A DNA stretch of 5,936 bases, taken from assembly GCA_003525045.1 (NCBI GenBank), contig DQGF01000548.1, positions 1 through 5,936 of the forward strand, read 5' to 3'. The notes under the pieces are model-generated. The model saw only the letters and a program-made list of their open reading frames with translations, ran no database searches and had not been told where the DNA came from. Position 1 is the stretch's first letter; every line of letters begins with the position of its first letter. The stretch is from Pseudomonas sp. Lineage in GTDB: Bacteria; Pseudomonadota; Gammaproteobacteria; Pseudomonadales; Pseudomonadaceae. The position numbers and the translations under genes are program-made. This document shows positions 1 through 5,898 of the stretch, piece by piece.

Positions 1-80
1 GGCTTGCCCGCGAAGGCGGCCTCGAGCCTTGCATCGCCCATGAAAACGCCTTCGCCGGCAAGCCTGGCTCCTACAGGGGA
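1..80. repeat. Inverted pair of REP-like repeats (BIME-type), Pseudomonas intergenic repeat
   Basis: Bases 1-17 (GGCTTGCCCGCGAAGGC) and the reverse complement of bases 48-64 agree at 16 of 17 positions, so the segment can fold into a long hairpin with about 30 bases between the arms. Read on the minus strand, bases 79-67 give CCCCTGTAGGAGC, the usual outer part of intergenic repeats in fluorescent pseudomonads. It sits just past the 3' end of the reductase gene (stop at 92-94), a typical site for REP elements, where they may stabilise transcript ends or act in termination. The element may continue to the left of the window. The family assignment comes from memory of Pseudomonas repeats; the inverted symmetry is seen directly. 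Confidence 0.7.
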
Positions 81-91
81 GGCGGCGGTGT

Positions 92-778
92 TTACCAGGG
101 AATGGTTTCACCTTTGTAATTCACAAAATGATGCCCGCCCTTGCCGGTATACGCATTCACCTGATCAACCAGACCGCGGGTGCTGGTTTCGACATCGATG
201 TCGGCGCCTTCACCGCCCATGTCGGTCTTTACCCAACCCGGATGCAGCGACAGCACCGTGAGTTTCTGCTCGCCCAGCGGAGTGACGAAGCTGTTGGTCA
301 TGGAGTTCAGCGCAGCCTTGCTGGCCTTGTACAACGCCAGCTCCGGTGCGTCCGGCATGGTGACGCTGCCCAGCACCGAACTCATGAACGCCAGCACACC
401 GGTCTGCGGACGGATCTGCCCGACGAAGCGCTGGGCCAGGTTGATGGGTGCCACGGCGTTGGTGAAGAACAGTTGACCGACTTCGGCCAGTGTCGCGCCA
501 CCCGGCGTTTGAACTTCCGGCCCCTTGACGCCGGCATTGACGAACAACAGGTCGAACACCTGGTCCTTGAGCTGCTGGCTCAGGGCGATCACCGCCTGCT
601 GATCGTCCATGTCGAGTTTTTCGATCCGCACCGTGCCCAGGGCCTGCAAGGCTTCGGCGTTCTGCGGGTTGCGCACGGTGGCGGTGACTTGCCAGCCATC
701 GGCCAGCAGGGTTTTCACCAGCCCGAGGCCCAAGCCCCGAGAAGCACCGATGATGAGTGCGGTTTTTGCCTTGGACAT
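92..778 (-). CDS. Short-chain dehydrogenase/reductase (SDR), NADP-type, C-factor-like
   Basis: A 228-residue classical SDR, expected to be a cytosolic NAD(P)H-dependent oxidoreductase acting on a carbonyl or alcohol. The Rossmann dinucleotide motif is GASRGLG at residues 11-17. R14 and R36 suggest NADP(H) over NAD(H). NAG is at 81-83, the structural Asn is N107, the likely catalytic Ser is S134 in FMSSVLGS, and the YxxxK pair is Y150/K154 in YKASK. HPGWVKTDMGG (179-189) is the usual substrate-loop start, and this wording is common in the subgroup related to Myxococcus C-factor (CsgA). The length is normal for short SDRs. AAGGA lies about 8 bases before the ATG and supports the start. It is 105 bases downstream of the hydrolase gene on the same strand, so co-transcription is possible but not shown. 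The substrate is unknown; the SDR family call is firm, the subgroup is not. Confidence 0.93.
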   Translation of the reverse strand: MSKAKTALIIGASRGLGLGLVKTLLADGWQVTATVRNPQNAEALQALGTVRIEKLDMDDQQAVIALSQQLKDQVFDLLFVNAGVKGPEVQTPGGATLAEVGQLFFTNAVAPINLAQRFVGQIRPQTGVLAFMSSVLGSVTMPDAPELALYKASKAALNSMTNSFVTPLGEQKLTVLSLHPGWVKTDMGGEGADIDVETSTRGLVDQVNAYTGKGGHHFVNYKGETIPW

Positions 779-803
779 GAGTGGGTTCCTTGATAAATGA
801 GGA

Positions 804-875
804 TCACGGATTCAATGGGCAGCTTTGCCTGAGCCATAGCTGCAACGCCTGATGCAGCGCGCCGAGTTCGGCCAT
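804..875 (-). CDS. Possible 23-residue small ORF between hydrolase and reductase genes
   Basis: An ATG-initiated frame begins 8 bases after the hydrolase stop and ends 25 bases before the reductase start. It encodes MAELGALHQALQLWLRQSCP plus three more residues, which could form one amphipathic helix. By hand count 17 of 23 codons end in G or C, in line with the real genes here. The upstream AGAGAC is only a weak ribosome binding site. I do not recognise the peptide. It could be a leader peptide, a relic of a decayed gene, or chance in GC-rich DNA, which is the default view. Confidence 0.15.
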   Translation of the reverse strand: MAELGALHQALQLWLRQSCPLNP

Positions 876-883
876 GCGGGTCT

Positions 884-1843
884 CTACTGACCGAACACTA
901 CTCGCCGCCCCTCAGGCGAATTAAACATCGCATCCCCATCATGCCCGATCCCTGGCACTTCGATCAGTTGCTGACTCATTCCTTGAGGATAAAGCCGCTT
1001 CAGATAATCAAAATAATTGCGCCCGCGGATCAAGCGATTGGCACCCTGGGCTTTCGCCTCACAACGTTTATCCAGTGCCGGGTGATTCGGGTCGGTATCC
1101 TGCTGGCCCAGCAAATAAACGATGTCACGTTTGGCGTAGTGTTCCTTCAACTGCGCGGGCGTTTGTCCCTCGGCATAGGCAGGCAAATCCGTCAGCCCAT
1201 ACTTCCAGCGATTGAACTGCGGACAGCCGGAGTGACTGAACGCCACGGGCCGGCGTTCATCGAAGTACGCATAAGAAGACGGGTTGGCAATGACGTAACG
1301 CACCTGCACACCGGCTGCCATGAGCGCTGGTTGATCGTGACTCAGCAAGGCATATCGCTGCACCACCTGGGCACCACCGGAGTGACCGGCGATGACGACC
1401 TGCTTTACGTCGGGAAACTGTAGGCGATCGGCGAATCGGGCGACGATTTCGTCGAGTGCCGCGTAGGAACTCAGAGCAAACGGGGCTGTGGACGAGCCGC
1501 CGGTCATCCAGTCATTGCCCTGCCAGCGCAATACGCTGTCAGCCACCGGGTGAAGCGCGATGTCGGACTCATTGAGAAATTGCGGAGCAATCACCAAGGT
1601 AGTCGCGCTTTGTCCTGCCTGTTCAGCTGCGTGCTCGGCACTCTGGCGATAGGTTTCGGCATTGCGCAGGCGACCATGGATGATGATCAGCACCCGTTCG
1701 ATTTTCGTCGGCGCCGGGCCGATGCCCACCGCGATCTCACCCGAGGTCAACAGCAGGCGGCCGGGGCTGACCTCCTTGACCCCATGCTCGGCAGCCTGGG
1801 TGCTTGCGCAGGTGAACAGCAGAGCCAGCAGCCACTTTTTCAT
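884..1843 (-). CDS. Secreted alpha/beta-fold hydrolase
   Basis: A 319-residue protein with an N-terminal signal peptide: KK, then a hydrophobic stretch at residues 4-12, then a probable signal peptidase I site near STQA-AEH around 18. The mature enzyme should be periplasmic or extracellular. The alpha/beta hydrolase fold is indicated by VLIIIHG (51-57, strand plus oxyanion HG), the nucleophile elbow GHSGG (S155), a likely acid in QQDTD (D249 or D251) and a terminal histidine in GIGHDGDAMF (H301). C207 and C261 could form a disulfide. It resembles esterase or depolymerase-like enzymes, but the substrate cannot be read. The chosen ATG overlaps the stop of the upstream peptidase by one base (TAATG at 1845-1841), so translation is probably coupled. 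A start 30 bases further upstream would put charged and cysteine residues before the signal peptide and is unlikely. Confidence 0.9.
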   Translation of the reverse strand: MKKWLLALLFTCASTQAAEHGVKEVSPGRLLLTSGEIAVGIGPAPTKIERVLIIIHGRLRNAETYRQSAEHAAEQAGQSATTLVIAPQFLNESDIALHPVADSVLRWQGNDWMTGGSSTAPFALSSYAALDEIVARFADRLQFPDVKQVVIAGHSGGAQVVQRYALLSHDQPALMAAGVQVRYVIANPSSYAYFDERRPVAFSHSGCPQFNRWKYGLTDLPAYAEGQTPAQLKEHYAKRDIVYLLGQQDTDPNHPALDKRCEAKAQGANRLIRGRNYFDYLKRLYPQGMSQQLIEVPGIGHDGDAMFNSPEGRRVVFGQ

Positions 1844-2733
1844 TACAGGTTTTTCGCAGCAAAGGTATCGCACTGGCCGACCTGGCCCTGCGCAAATCCG
1901 GTTTTGAACCAGCGCACCCTTTGCGCCGACGTCCCATGGGTAAACGAGTCCGGCACCACGCGACCCTGACCTTGCTGCTGCAGACGGTCGTCGCCAATGG
2001 CGTTGGCGGCGTTCAAGGCTTCTTCGATGTCACCCGGTTCCAGCCAGTTCAGACGTTGCTGGGCACTATGGGCCCAGACCCCGGCCAGGCAATCGGCCTG
2101 CAGTTCCTGGCGCACCAGCAAACCACCATCACCTTCCATTGGCCGGCCTTGTTGGCGAGCGGTCTGAATTTTCGCCGATACGCCGAGCAAGGTCTGCACA
2201 TGGTGGCCGACTTCGTGAGCGATCACGTAGGCTTGCGCGAAGTCGCCCGCAGCGGAAAAGCGTTGGGACATCTCCTGGAAGAAACTCATGTCCAGGTAGA
2301 CCTTCTGGTCCGCCGGGCAATAGAACGGACCGGTCGCCGAAGTCGCCAGGCCGCATGCCGAGTTGACGCGGTTGCTGAACAGCACCAGGGTCGGGTCCTT
2401 ATATTGACGATCGGCCTGCTGAAAAATCTGCCGCCAGGTGTCTTCGGTGTCGCCGAGGATTGAGCGCACGAATTCGGCCCCTTCATCGTTGGCTGGCGGC
2501 GCCTTGCGGGTTTGCGTCGGGGCTGGTGCCGATTGCTCGCTCATCTGCCCGGTGAGTTGCCCGAGGATCTGCAAGGGGTCCTGGCCAGTGAGCCAGCCGA
2601 TCCCGACGACCAGAATGATCGCCGTCAGGCTCAGGCCCTTGCCGCCACCGAAGCGCATCCCGCCACCACCGCCGACGTCATCGCCCCGGGCATCGACCAC
2701 GTTGTCACTACGTCGGCCTTTTTTCCATAGCAT
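1843..2733 (-). CDS. ypfJ: Neutral zinc metallopeptidase, YpfJ family, membrane-anchored
   Basis: A 296-residue member of the YpfJ/putative neutral zinc metallopeptidase family (Pfam Zn_peptidase); E. coli YpfJ is of similar size. The N terminus MLWKKGRRSDNV followed by a Gly-rich stretch (20-32) is the family signature. One transmembrane helix follows at about 34-50, then a Pro/Gln/Thr-rich linker (about 65-82) and the catalytic domain (about 85-296). Zinc ligands are H173 and H177 with general base E174 in HEVGHH; the third ligand is probably E210 in ELQAD. A conserved HGTS is at 266-269. Four cysteines (127, 139, 215, 288) fit an oxidising periplasmic location, with the Arg/Lys-rich N terminus inside. 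AAGAGG lies about 8 bases before the ATG. It is coupled to the hydrolase gene by a one-base overlap. The physiological substrate of this family is not established. Confidence 0.95.
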   Translation of the reverse strand: MLWKKGRRSDNVVDARGDDVGGGGGMRFGGGKGLSLTAIILVVGIGWLTGQDPLQILGQLTGQMSEQSAPAPTQTRKAPPANDEGAEFVRSILGDTEDTWRQIFQQADRQYKDPTLVLFSNRVNSACGLATSATGPFYCPADQKVYLDMSFFQEMSQRFSAAGDFAQAYVIAHEVGHHVQTLLGVSAKIQTARQQGRPMEGDGGLLVRQELQADCLAGVWAHSAQQRLNWLEPGDIEEALNAANAIGDDRLQQQGQGRVVPDSFTHGTSAQRVRWFKTGFAQGQVGQCDTFAAKNL

Positions 2734-2794
2734 GTGGGGAACCTCTTTTCTTACTTGATGAAGACGCGTGGTGGTGAGTGTTGCTGGTGAGGGA

Positions 2795-2836
2795 GAGCGG
2801 CGCCAGTCCGGTCGTCAGACAGCCTTGAGCGGCGCC
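2795..2836. repeat. Two direct copies of GAGCGGCGCC in the inter-peptidase spacer
   Basis: The 10-mer GAGCGGCGCC occurs at 2795-2804 and again at 2827-2836, start to start 32 bases, about three helical turns. It contains the palindrome GGCGCC. The copies lie in the 150-base gap between the two peptidase genes, upstream of the second one (ypfJ at 2733). They could be regulator sites for an internal promoter, but no convincing -35/-10 pair was found beside them. In GC-rich DNA a repeated 10-mer may also be chance. Confidence 0.3.
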
Positions 2837-2883
2837 GGTTCTGTCCATGCAGTGATATCAATGGCTGGGTTGACGGGTGGGTG

Positions 2884-3753
2884 TTAAAGGTCCGCGGCGG
2901 CGAAGGTGTCGCAAGCGTCGGTCCGGCCTGTAGCGAAACCGGATTTGAACCAGTTCGCCCGCTGTTGCGAAGTGCCGTGACTGAACGTCTCTGGCCTAAC
3001 TGTGGCGTTTCGGGAGCGTTGCAGGTAGTCGTCACCGAACACTGCCGCGGCATGCAAGGCGGCTTCGATATCGCCAGGTTCCAGCCAATCCAGGCGTTGT
3101 TGTGCATGGTGTGCCCAGACGCCTGCCAGGCAATCGGCCTGCAACTCCGCACGCACCTCCAGGCCGCCATCGCCGGTGACGGGTTGATCGTCCAGCAAGG
3201 CTTTCTCGAATGGATAGGAAAGTCCTAGCTCCAGTTGCACGTGATGGCCGATTTCGTGAGCAATGATGTAGGCCCGCGCGAAGTCACCGACCACTGCAAA
3301 TTGCTGCTCCAGTTTGGCGAAGAACTCCAGATCGAGATACACGTGCTGATTGCCTGGGCAATAGAACGGTCCACTGGCGGAGCTGGCGTACCCACATCCC
3401 GAGACCACGCCATTGTCGAATAGCGTCAGCGTGGGTTCGGGATAATCCCGTCCTGTTTGCGCAAAAAGTTGTTTCCAGGTGTCTTCGGTATCGCCCAGCA
3501 CAGACTGAACAAACTTCAGTTGCAGATCTTCGCCGGGCTCAATCAAAAGGCTTGCTCCAGGTGGGTTCAATGTGTTCGAGGAGGCGAGCGGAACCTCGTC
3601 CGGTGTCGTACCCAACGTCGAGTAAAGTCCCGCGCCTGCCAGTGCGACAGCGGCCAGTCCGGCGCCCAATGTTTTCCCTGTGAGTGTGCGGGCATCCTTG
3701 CCCTTGCGAGTGTCGTTCACGTTGTCGCTGCGTCTTGCCTTGTTCCATAACAT
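2884..3753 (-). CDS. ypfJ: Second YpfJ-family neutral zinc metallopeptidase (tandem paralogue)
   Basis: A 289-residue paralogue of the next gene downstream. The N terminus MLWNKARRSDNV matches that neighbour, but the following part differs: no Gly-rich run, a small-residue transmembrane helix at about 29-48 (LGAGLAAVALAGAG), and an unrelated linker (50-75). From residue 81 to the end it aligns with residues 88-296 of the neighbour without a gap; a hand count gives 129 identities in 209 positions. All catalytic features are intact: HEIGHH (H166, E167, H170), E203 in ELQAD, HGTS at 259-262, and cysteines 120, 132, 208 and 281 at matching places. It should be an active, membrane-anchored periplasmic peptidase. 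GAGAG lies about 10 bases before the ATG. It is the first minus-strand gene, divergent from the IclR regulator. The symbol marks the family, not orthology to E. coli ypfJ. Confidence 0.93.
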   Translation of the reverse strand: MLWNKARRSDNVNDTRKGKDARTLTGKTLGAGLAAVALAGAGLYSTLGTTPDEVPLASSNTLNPPGASLLIEPGEDLQLKFVQSVLGDTEDTWKQLFAQTGRDYPEPTLTLFDNGVVSGCGYASSASGPFYCPGNQHVYLDLEFFAKLEQQFAVVGDFARAYIIAHEIGHHVQLELGLSYPFEKALLDDQPVTGDGGLEVRAELQADCLAGVWAHHAQQRLDWLEPGDIEAALHAAAVFGDDYLQRSRNATVRPETFSHGTSQQRANWFKSGFATGRTDACDTFAAADL

Positions 3754-3986
3754 GGTTGCGGTCTCTCATGGATTGATGGGGTATGTGTTACCGGGTCTAT
3801 GAATAACCGTACTGGCAGAGGTGTGTGGGTGAAATGTGTAAGGATTAGTGAGGCCACTGCCATTGCGACGGTAGTCGCGGATCGAAAGTGGTCGTTTCGC
3901 GGTTACGGGTCGAACGCGTCTCACACCGGAGCAAAGTCCGCAGGCCGTTTGGGTCGATGCTGGTTACCGGACAGCGGATTCCAGAT

Positions 3987-4015
3987 TTCGCATTGGGCAG
4001 TTTGTCTTTTAGAAT
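3987..4015 (+). promoter_or_regulatory. Candidate sigma-70 promoter of the IclR-family gene
   Basis: TTCGCA at 3987-3992 (4 of 6 to the -35 consensus) and TAGAAT at 4010-4015 (5 of 6 to the -10 consensus) are separated by the optimal 17 bases. Transcription would begin near 4022, about 20 bases before the chosen ATG at 4042. This also argues against a longer protein beginning further upstream. Found by eye; no experimental support. Confidence 0.45.
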
Positions 4016-4041
4016 CGGGCAAATTGCGTGTGGAACCTCTC

Positions 4042-4818
4042 ATGGCCGGCAGTCAGATTGAACGTGTTTTCAGTGTGTTGGAAAACCTCACCAGCGCCCC
4101 TCGCGGTCTGCCGATGCAGACGCTGGCAGAGCAACTGGATATTCCTAAAAGCGCGACTCACCGCCTGCTCGCCGAACTTATTCGGCTGGGCTACGTACGG
4201 CAGAATCCGGAAAATTTGCGCTATCACCTGTCCACCAAGCTGGTGGCCATGGGGTTCCGTTACCTGTCGAGCAGCGGCGCCGATATCGTGCAGCCGGTGC
4301 TGGATCGCCTGGCTCAGGAAACCGGCGAGCTGGTGCGTCTGGGGGTGATCGAAGGCGAGCGACAGACCTGGATCGCCAAATCCCAGGGTGCCCGCTCCGG
4401 TCTGCGTTACGACCCGGATATGGGCCGCGATGCGCCGTTGTTTTATACCGCGTCGGGGCATGCGTGGCTGGCGTGCATGAGTGATGCCCAAGCCCTGTCG
4501 CTGGTGGAACGCCAGGGCAGTGACCGCCCGAAAGACCTCGGGCCGAACGCGCCGCGCTCCAACATCGAGTTGCTGGAACGGCTGCGTCTGGCGCGGGAGC
4601 AGGGCTATGCCTGGGTCGAGGAGAGTTCGGCGGTAGGCACCTCGGCAATTGCGGCGGTGGTGAGGCATCCGGGCGATGGGCGGGCGATCGGGGTGCTGAG
4701 CATTGCGGGCCCAAGCGCGCGGATGCCGGAGCCGAGGTTGCATGAGTTGGCGCCGCTGTTGGTGAGCTATACCGAAGAGTTGTCGGCGGCGAGCCAGGCT
4801 TCGGAGTTGTTCAGTTAG
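4042..4818 (+). CDS. IclR-family transcriptional regulator
   Basis: A 258-residue regulator of the usual IclR length. The N-terminal winged helix-turn-helix covers about residues 5-65 (IERVFSVLENL, then MQTLAEQLDIPKSATHRLL with the recognition helix at about 35-46, and the wing near NLRYHLS). The effector-binding domain follows from about 80 to 250; LFYTASGHAWLA (133-144) and SSAVGTSAIAAVV (195-207) are typical of its ligand pocket. These proteins bind small aromatic or organic acid effectors and regulate nearby catabolic or transport genes, often also themselves. The ATG at 4042 gives the normal family N terminus; its ribosome site is weak (GGAA, 6 bases before). An in-frame GTG at 4030 is a possible alternative. 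The frame is open back to 3799, but that part looks non-coding. The transporter 187 bases downstream is the likely target; the effector is unknown. Confidence 0.95.
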   Translation: MAGSQIERVFSVLENLTSAPRGLPMQTLAEQLDIPKSATHRLLAELIRLGYVRQNPENLRYHLSTKLVAMGFRYLSSSGADIVQPVLDRLAQETGELVRLGVIEGERQTWIAKSQGARSGLRYDPDMGRDAPLFYTASGHAWLACMSDAQALSLVERQGSDRPKDLGPNAPRSNIELLERLRLAREQGYAWVEESSAVGTSAIAAVVRHPGDGRAIGVLSIAGPSARMPEPRLHELAPLLVSYTEELSAASQASELFS

Positions 4819-4824
4819 TGGGCA

Positions 4825-4856
4825 CACATCTAATCTTCTGTCGTCCAAAAGATGTG
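4825..4856. promoter_or_regulatory. Inverted repeat after the regulator gene (CACATCT/AGATGTG)
   Basis: CACATCT at 4825-4831 and AGATGTG at 4850-4856 are perfect 7-base inverted arms with an 18-base gap. It starts 6 bases after the regulator's stop. There is no T-run after it, so it is not a normal intrinsic terminator. It could be an operator with widely spaced half-sites or a weak hairpin. Confidence 0.35.
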
Positions 4857-4859
4857 CGT

Positions 4860-4869
4860 TGTTCGAACA
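4860..4869. promoter_or_regulatory. Palindrome TGTTCGAACA, candidate operator
   Basis: A perfect 10-base palindrome in the spacer between the IclR-family gene and the transporter. IclR-type regulators bind short palindromes near their targets, so this is a candidate site. The assignment to this regulator is inference from position only. Confidence 0.35.
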
Positions 4870-4898
4870 CTTTTGTGGCTCTCGTATGTAAGATTCTG

Positions 4899-4909
4899 GA
4901 ACCAGGTTC
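4899..4909. promoter_or_regulatory. Palindrome GAACC-A-GGTTC, candidate operator
   Basis: A perfect 11-base odd palindrome about 100 bases before the transporter start. Both it and the palindrome at 4860-4869 carry GTTC/GAAC half-sites, which raises the chance that they are two sites for one regulator. They are centred about 39-40 bases apart, near four helical turns, so they would lie on roughly the same DNA face. A promoter could lie just downstream (TTGTCT at 4914-4919 with TACAAC at 4935-4940), but its 15-base spacing is short, so I do not call it. Confidence 0.4.
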
Positions 4910-5005
4910 TAAATTGTCTGGCAGATGCTTTGGATACAACCCGGGAATTGGTGGCGCGGCTTTAGTTGGTGCTGCGAAGCTTTTGACTTTAAGTAAGGAA
5001 ACCCA

Positions 5006-5884
5006 ATGACCCTCAGCACCCCGCTTTCCGGCGTCAATCAGCCCTTCAAGGGGATTGTGCTGATCGTTGTCGCGACCTTTCTGTTTTCCAGCCATGACGC
5101 GTTGTCGAAATATCTTTCAGGGTTCTACCCGATCATCATGGTGGTCTGGGCCCGATATCTGATTCACACCTTATTGATGGCCGGGATTTTTCTGCCGCAA
5201 TCCGGGTTGAGTGTCCTACGGACCAGGCGGCCTTTACTGCAGTTGCTCAGGGCGTTATGCCTGCTGGGCACCAGTTTGTTTTTCACCACCGGTTTGCAGT
5301 ACATCCCGTTGGCCGAAGCCACTGCGGTCAACTTTCTTGCACCGGTCCTGGTGACCGCGCTGTCAGTGCCGCTGCTGGGTGAGCGCGTCACCCGTGGCCA
5401 ATGGATTGCGGTAATTTGCGGATTTATCGGCGTATTGATCATTGTCCACCCCGGCGGGGACCTGTTCACGGCAGCGGTGTTACTGCCGCTCTGTTCGGCA
5501 CTGTTTTTCTGTTTCTATCAATTGCTCACCCGCAAGCTCAGTGAGATCGACAGCCCGACCACCAGCAACTTCTTCGCCGGCCTGTGCAATACGTTGGTGA
5601 TGAGCGCGCTGGTGCCGTTCTTCTGGCAAGTGCCAAGCCTGGGGCATGGTTTCATGATGGTGGCGCTGGGAGCCTGCGGGATGACGGCGCATCTGTTTTT
5701 GACTCAAGCTTTCCGTCACGCCGCGCCCGCGCTGCTGGCGCCGTTCGGCTATTGTCAGATTGTCTTTGCCGGTTTGCTGGGCTGGTTGCTGTTTTCTCAC
5801 ACGCCGACCCTGATGACTTTGGTCGGGATCGCGGTGATTTGCTGCAGCGGGTTGGCGGCGGCCTGGCGCCAGAGTCGTCGGTAA
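5006..5884 (+). CDS. EamA/DMT-superfamily transporter (10 transmembrane helices)
   Basis: A 292-residue inner-membrane protein of the drug/metabolite transporter superfamily, built from two EamA repeats of five helices each. Helices by eye: about 16-33, 42-62, 79-95, 102-122, 132-148, 154-173, 187-205, 213-232, 240-262 and 267-285. The first repeat ends with the classic EamA pattern PLAEATAVNFLAPV...LLGERVTRGQW...GVLIIVHPG (101-149). The second carries the matching AFRHAAPALLAPFGY (235-249). A Lys/Arg-rich loop lies at 71-75 and an Arg-rich tail at the C terminus, as expected for cytoplasmic ends. The start is well supported by TAAGGAA 5 bases before the ATG. Family members move amino acids, metabolites or drugs; the substrate cannot be told here. 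The IclR-family gene upstream on the same strand is the likely regulator. Confidence 0.95.
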   Translation: MTLSTPLSGVNQPFKGIVLIVVATFLFSSHDALSKYLSGFYPIIMVVWARYLIHTLLMAGIFLPQSGLSVLRTRRPLLQLLRALCLLGTSLFFTTGLQYIPLAEATAVNFLAPVLVTALSVPLLGERVTRGQWIAVICGFIGVLIIVHPGGDLFTAAVLLPLCSALFFCFYQLLTRKLSEIDSPTTSNFFAGLCNTLVMSALVPFFWQVPSLGHGFMMVALGACGMTAHLFLTQAFRHAAPALLAPFGYCQIVFAGLLGWLLFSHTPTLMTLVGIAVICCSGLAAAWRQSRR

Positions 5885-5898
5885 AAACGCTGAACGAC

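Noticed and set aside
128..793. 221-codon plus-strand open frame opposite the reductase
   Set aside because: It is antisense to a clear SDR with all motifs; long antisense frames are common in GC-rich genes, and the translation is rich in Arg, Gln and His without recognisable motifs.
1793..1843. Lipoprotein signal in the hydrolase (Cys at residue 12)
   Set aside because: The residues before it are LFT, not a lipobox with Gly, Ala or Ser at -1; a signal peptidase I site near residue 18 fits better.
1844..1873. Ten-residue upstream start for the hydrolase
   Set aside because: It would place MRYLCCEKPV before a good signal peptide and increase overlap with the peptidase gene; the TAATG start is more natural.
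1921..2463. 180-codon plus-strand open frame opposite the second peptidase
   Set aside because: Shadow of a well-supported metallopeptidase; no family features of its own.
3754..3850. Promoter for the first peptidase on the minus strand
   Set aside because: Only poor matches such as TTTCAC-17-TACGGT were found; not enough to call.
3799..4041. 81-residue N-terminal extension of the IclR-family protein
   Set aside because: The added residues match no IclR feature, would give a protein longer than the family norm, and lie upstream of the proposed promoter; start at 4042 gives the normal N terminus.
4009..4848. 279-codon minus-strand open frame opposite the IclR-family gene
   Set aside because: Rich in Arg, Gln, His and Pro, the typical look of an antisense frame in GC-rich DNA; the plus-strand IclR protein is unmistakable.
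4825..4870. Intrinsic terminator after the regulator gene
   Set aside because: The 7-base arms have an 18-base loop, low GC content and no following T-run.
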